Source of the DNA: Caballeronia sp. SL2Y3
GTDB lineage: Bacteria; Pseudomonadota; Gammaproteobacteria; Burkholderiales; Burkholderiaceae
Length of the DNA: 64,000 nt
Reading direction: 5' to 3'
Assembly: GCF_022879575.1 (NCBI RefSeq)
Contig: NZ_CP084262.1
Span: 62,001 to 126,000 of the forward strand
Within the stretch, counting starts at the first letter, position 1, and each line of letters begins with the position of its first letter. The notes beneath the pieces are model-generated. The model had not been told where the DNA came from, did not search any database, and saw only the letters and a list, made by a program, of their open reading frames with translations. A program made the translations under genes and the position numbers. Shown here in pieces: positions 61,545 to 64,000 of the stretch.

Positions 61545-62747
61545 TTACTCAGATACGCTATCTCGAGGATCGGGCACGCGCACGAAGCCTTCGAACAGCA
61601 CGCGCGCGCTGCGGCTCATGATGGCCTTCTTGACTGACCATTCACCGTTCAATTCGACCGCTTCTGCGCCGACGCGCAACGTCCCCGACGGATGACCGAA
61701 GCGCACGGACTGACGCGCGCCGCCGCCCGCCGCGAGATTGACGAGCGTGCCGGGAATCGCGGCGGCCGTGCCGATGGCGACAGCAGCGGTGCCCATCATC
61801 GCGTGATGGAGCTTGCCCATCGACAACGCACGCACGAGGACATCGATATCCTCAGCGCCGATGCGCTTGCCGCTCGACGCGACGTACTCCGCCGGACGCG
61901 CGACGAACGCGATCTTGGGCGTGTGCTGGCGTTGGGCAATCTCATCGAGGCTCTTGATAAGCCCCATGCGCAGCGCGCCGTATGCGCGAATGGTTTCGAA
62001 GCGCGTCAACGCGGCATTGTCGCCGTTGATCGCGTCCTGTAGCTCGGTGCCGTTATAGCCGATGTCTTTCGCGTTCACGAAGATGGTCGGAATGCCCGCG
62101 TTGATCATCGTCGCCTTGAAGGTCCCGATGCCTGGCACTTCGAGATCATCGACGATATTGCCCGTGGGGAACATCGCGCCTTGCGCGCCTTCTTCCTCCG
62201 CTGCGGGATCGACGAATTCGAGCTGTATTTCCGCGGCCGGAAACGTCACGCCGTCCAGTTCGAAGTCGCCTGTTTCCTGCACGGCGCCGTTCGTTATCGG
62301 GACATGCGCGATGATCGTCTTGCCGATGTTCGCCTGCCAGATCCGCACGATCGCGATGCCGTTGTCCGGCACGCGCTCGGCATCGATAAGGCCGCCCGTG
62401 ATCGCAAACGGTCCGACCGCCGCCGAGAGATTGCCGCAGTTGCCGCTCCAGTCGACGAACGGCTTGTCGATGGAGACCTGCCCGAAGAGATAGTCGACAT
62501 CGTGATCGGGCCGCGTGCTCTTCGAGACGATGACGGTCTTGCTCGTGCTCGACGTCGCGCCGCCCATGCCGTCGATCTGCTTGCCGTACGGGTCGGGGCT
62601 GCCGATGACGCGCAACAGCAGCGCATCGCGCGCGGGTCCCGCCACGCGCGCCGCTTCGGGCAGATCGTTCAGGCGAAAGAAAACGCCCTTGCTGGTGCCG
62701 CCGCGCATGTAGGTCGCGGCGATCTTGATCTGAGGTGCGTATGCCAT
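61545..62747 (-). CDS. prpF: 2-methylaconitate cis-trans isomerase
   Basis: PrpF interconverts 2-methyl-trans-aconitate and the cis form in the 2-methylcitrate cycle, which oxidises propionyl-CoA to pyruvate. The 400-residue diaminopimelate-epimerase-fold protein has ATYMRGGTSKGVFFRLNDLP at the start, GMGGATSSTSKTVIVS and DWSGNCGNLSAAVGPFAI, the family's signature segments. AAGGAA precedes the ATG. It follows acnD by 31 bases on the same strand, the standard acnD-prpF arrangement. Confidence 0.95.
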   Translation of the reverse strand: MAYAPQIKIAATYMRGGTSKGVFFRLNDLPEAARVAGPARDALLLRVIGSPDPYGKQIDGMGGATSSTSKTVIVSKSTRPDHDVDYLFGQVSIDKPFVDWSGNCGNLSAAVGPFAITGGLIDAERVPDNGIAIVRIWQANIGKTIIAHVPITNGAVQETGDFELDGVTFPAAEIQLEFVDPAAEEEGAQGAMFPTGNIVDDLEVPGIGTFKATMINAGIPTIFVNAKDIGYNGTELQDAINGDNAALTRFETIRAYGALRMGLIKSLDEIAQRQHTPKIAFVARPAEYVASSGKRIGAEDIDVLVRALSMGKLHHAMMGTAAVAIGTAAAIPGTLVNLAAGGGARQSVRFGHPSGTLRVGAEAVELNGEWSVKKAIMSRSARVLFEGFVRVPDPRDSVSE

Positions 62748-62778
62748 GTGATTCCTTGGTTGGATGCAGCGTGCGCGA

Positions 62779-64000
62779 TCAGGCCGCTGCCTTCGCCGAT
62801 TCGAGGAAGTCCTGAGCGAAGCGTTGCAACACGCCGCCGGCTTCGTAGATCGAGACTTCTTCCGCGGTATCGAGGCGGCACGTCACCGGCACTTCCACGC
62901 GCTCGCCGTTCTTGCGATGAATGACCAGAGTGAGATCCGCGCGCGGCGTGCGCTCGCCGATCACGTCATAGGTCTCGGTGCCGTCTATGCCGAACGTCTG
63001 CCGATTCATGCCCTGCTTGAATTCGAGCGGCAACACGCCCATGCCGATCAGATTGGTGCGATGGATGCGCTCGAAGCCTTCAGCGACGATCGCCTCGACG
63101 CCCGCGAGCCTCACGCCCTTCGCGGCCCAGTCGCGTGACGAGCCTTGTCCGTAATCCGCACCCGCGATGATGATGAGCGGCTGCTTGCGCTCCATGTACG
63201 TTTCGATGGCTTCCCACATGCGCGTGACCTTGCCTTCAGGTTCTATTCGCGCAAGCGAGCCTTTCTTCACCTCGCCATTCACGACAGCCATCTCGTTGAT
63301 GAGCGTGGGGTTCGCAAACGTCGCGCGCAACGCCGTCAGATGATCGCCGCGATGCGTCGCGTATGAATTGAAATCCTCTTCGGGCAAGCCCATTTTTGTG
63401 AGGTATTCACCCGCCGCGCTCGTTGCGAGGATCGCATTGGACGGCGAAAGATGGTCCGTCGTGATGTTGTCGCCGAGCACGGCGAGCGGGCGCATACCCT
63501 TGAGCGTGCGTTCGCCCGCGAGCGCGCCTTCCCAATACGGCGGACGGCGTATATAGGTGCTTTGCGGACGCCAGTCATAGAGCGGGCTGATTGATTCATT
63601 GCTCGCGGCGTTCAGCGCGAACATCGGCTCGTAGACCTTGCGGAACTGCTCGGGCTTCACGCTCTGTTTGACGATATCGTCGATCTCTTCATCGCTCGGC
63701 CAGATGTCCTTGAGATAGACAGGCTGCCCGTTCTTGCCGATACCGAGCGCATCGCGCTCGATATCGACGCGTATGGTCCCCGCAATGGCATACGCGACGA
63801 CGAGCGGCGGCGACGCGAGAAAGGCCTGCTTCGCATACGGATGAATACGTCCGTCGAAATTGCGATTGCCGGAGAGCACGGCTGTCGCATAGAGATCGCG
63901 ATCGACGATCTCTTGCTGAATGGCGGGATCGAGCGCACCGGACATGCCGTTGCACGTCGTGCATGCGAACGCGACGATGCCGAAGCCGAGTTGTTCGAGC
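62779..64000 (-). CDS. acnD: 2-methylcitrate dehydratase AcnD (partial)
   Basis: The gene runs off the right edge of the window. The visible 406 residues are the C-terminal half of an AcnD/aconitase-type Fe-S enzyme: ACTTCNGMSG near the edge (a cluster Cys pair), then SGNRNFDGRIHPYAKQAFLASPPLVVAYA, GDNITTDHLSPS and GADYGQGSSRDWAAKG. AcnD makes 2-methyl-trans-aconitate from 2-methylcitrate for PrpF, encoded directly downstream. prpC and prpB probably lie beyond the edge. Confidence 0.94.
   Translation of the reverse strand, partial: LEQLGFGIVAFACTTCNGMSGALDPAIQQEIVDRDLYATAVLSGNRNFDGRIHPYAKQAFLASPPLVVAYAIAGTIRVDIERDALGIGKNGQPVYLKDIWPSDEEIDDIVKQSVKPEQFRKVYEPMFALNAASNESISPLYDWRPQSTYIRRPPYWEGALAGERTLKGMRPLAVLGDNITTDHLSPSNAILATSAAGEYLTKMGLPEEDFNSYATHRGDHLTALRATFANPTLINEMAVVNGEVKKGSLARIEPEGKVTRMWEAIETYMERKQPLIIIAGADYGQGSSRDWAAKGVRLAGVEAIVAEGFERIHRTNLIGMGVLPLEFKQGMNRQTFGIDGTETYDVIGERTPRADLTLVIHRKNGERVEVPVTCRLDTAEEVSIYEAGGVLQRFAQDFLESAKAAA

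Overview
This is GC-rich chromosomal DNA from a beta-proteobacterium, most likely Burkholderiales of the Paraburkholderia/Caballeronia type. That call rests on codon use, the abundance of LysR, GntR and MFS genes, an acnD-prpF pair, a PPK2 enzyme and typical small secreted proteins; it is inference, since no rRNA or marker gene is present. I see no rRNA, tRNA, CRISPR array, insertion sequence or prophage. The first 72 bases hold the tail of one gene, and the window ends inside acnD.

Layout. 0.3-8 kb: a small secreted protein, a YdcH-like protein, polyphosphate kinase 2, a LysR/TSUP-exporter divergent pair, a cold-shock protein with a clear terminator, a small M48-type membrane protease, a single-domain response regulator and a glycosyltransferase. 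8.5-17.8 kb: a Cache chemoreceptor, then a hexuronate oxidation locus (MFS transporter, LacI repressor, uronate dehydrogenase, lactonase, second MFS transporter) with repeated AAAACGTTTT operators, then an aldo/keto reductase. 17.8-22.3 kb: an orphan TAXI-type binding protein, a secreted repeat protein, a hypothetical gene and alkA. 22.5-33.5 kb: an FCD-type GntR regulator divergent from a catabolic run (class V aminotransferase, hydratase-like protein, large D-2-hydroxyacid dehydrogenase, MFS, crotonase, CoA-transferase, and a D-threonine-aldolase-like gene broken by a one-base frameshift).

33.5-47.4 kb: an FUSC protein, a LysE exporter, a Cache-GGDEF diguanylate cyclase, a secreted hypothetical protein, a tartrate/D-malate dehydrogenase, an HlyD-ABC-FtsX-FtsX export operon, a DUF2278 protein and a TonB-dependent receptor. 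47.4-53.6 kb: a compact five-gene minus-strand operon of carrier protein, acyl-CoA-dehydrogenase-like flavoprotein, amino acid:[carrier protein] ligase, DUF1839 protein and a GH2 glycosidase. Its product is not known to me, and it is the best candidate here for an undescribed system. 54-64 kb: small proteins, a FadR-type regulator, a duplicated-domain protein, an amidohydrolase-MFS pair with a divergent LysR, a short-chain dehydrogenase, and the 2-methylcitrate-cycle genes prpF and acnD.

A second striking signal is a family of short motifs built from GCATTC, GCATTTTGCATGC and TGCATGCA. They form palindromes or tandem repeats in many intergenic gaps and often touch stop or start codons (for example around alkA, and at 19.3, 22.5, 25.45, 32.25, 39.4, 56.1 and 58.0 kb). 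They look like a dispersed, gene-boundary-associated repeat family.
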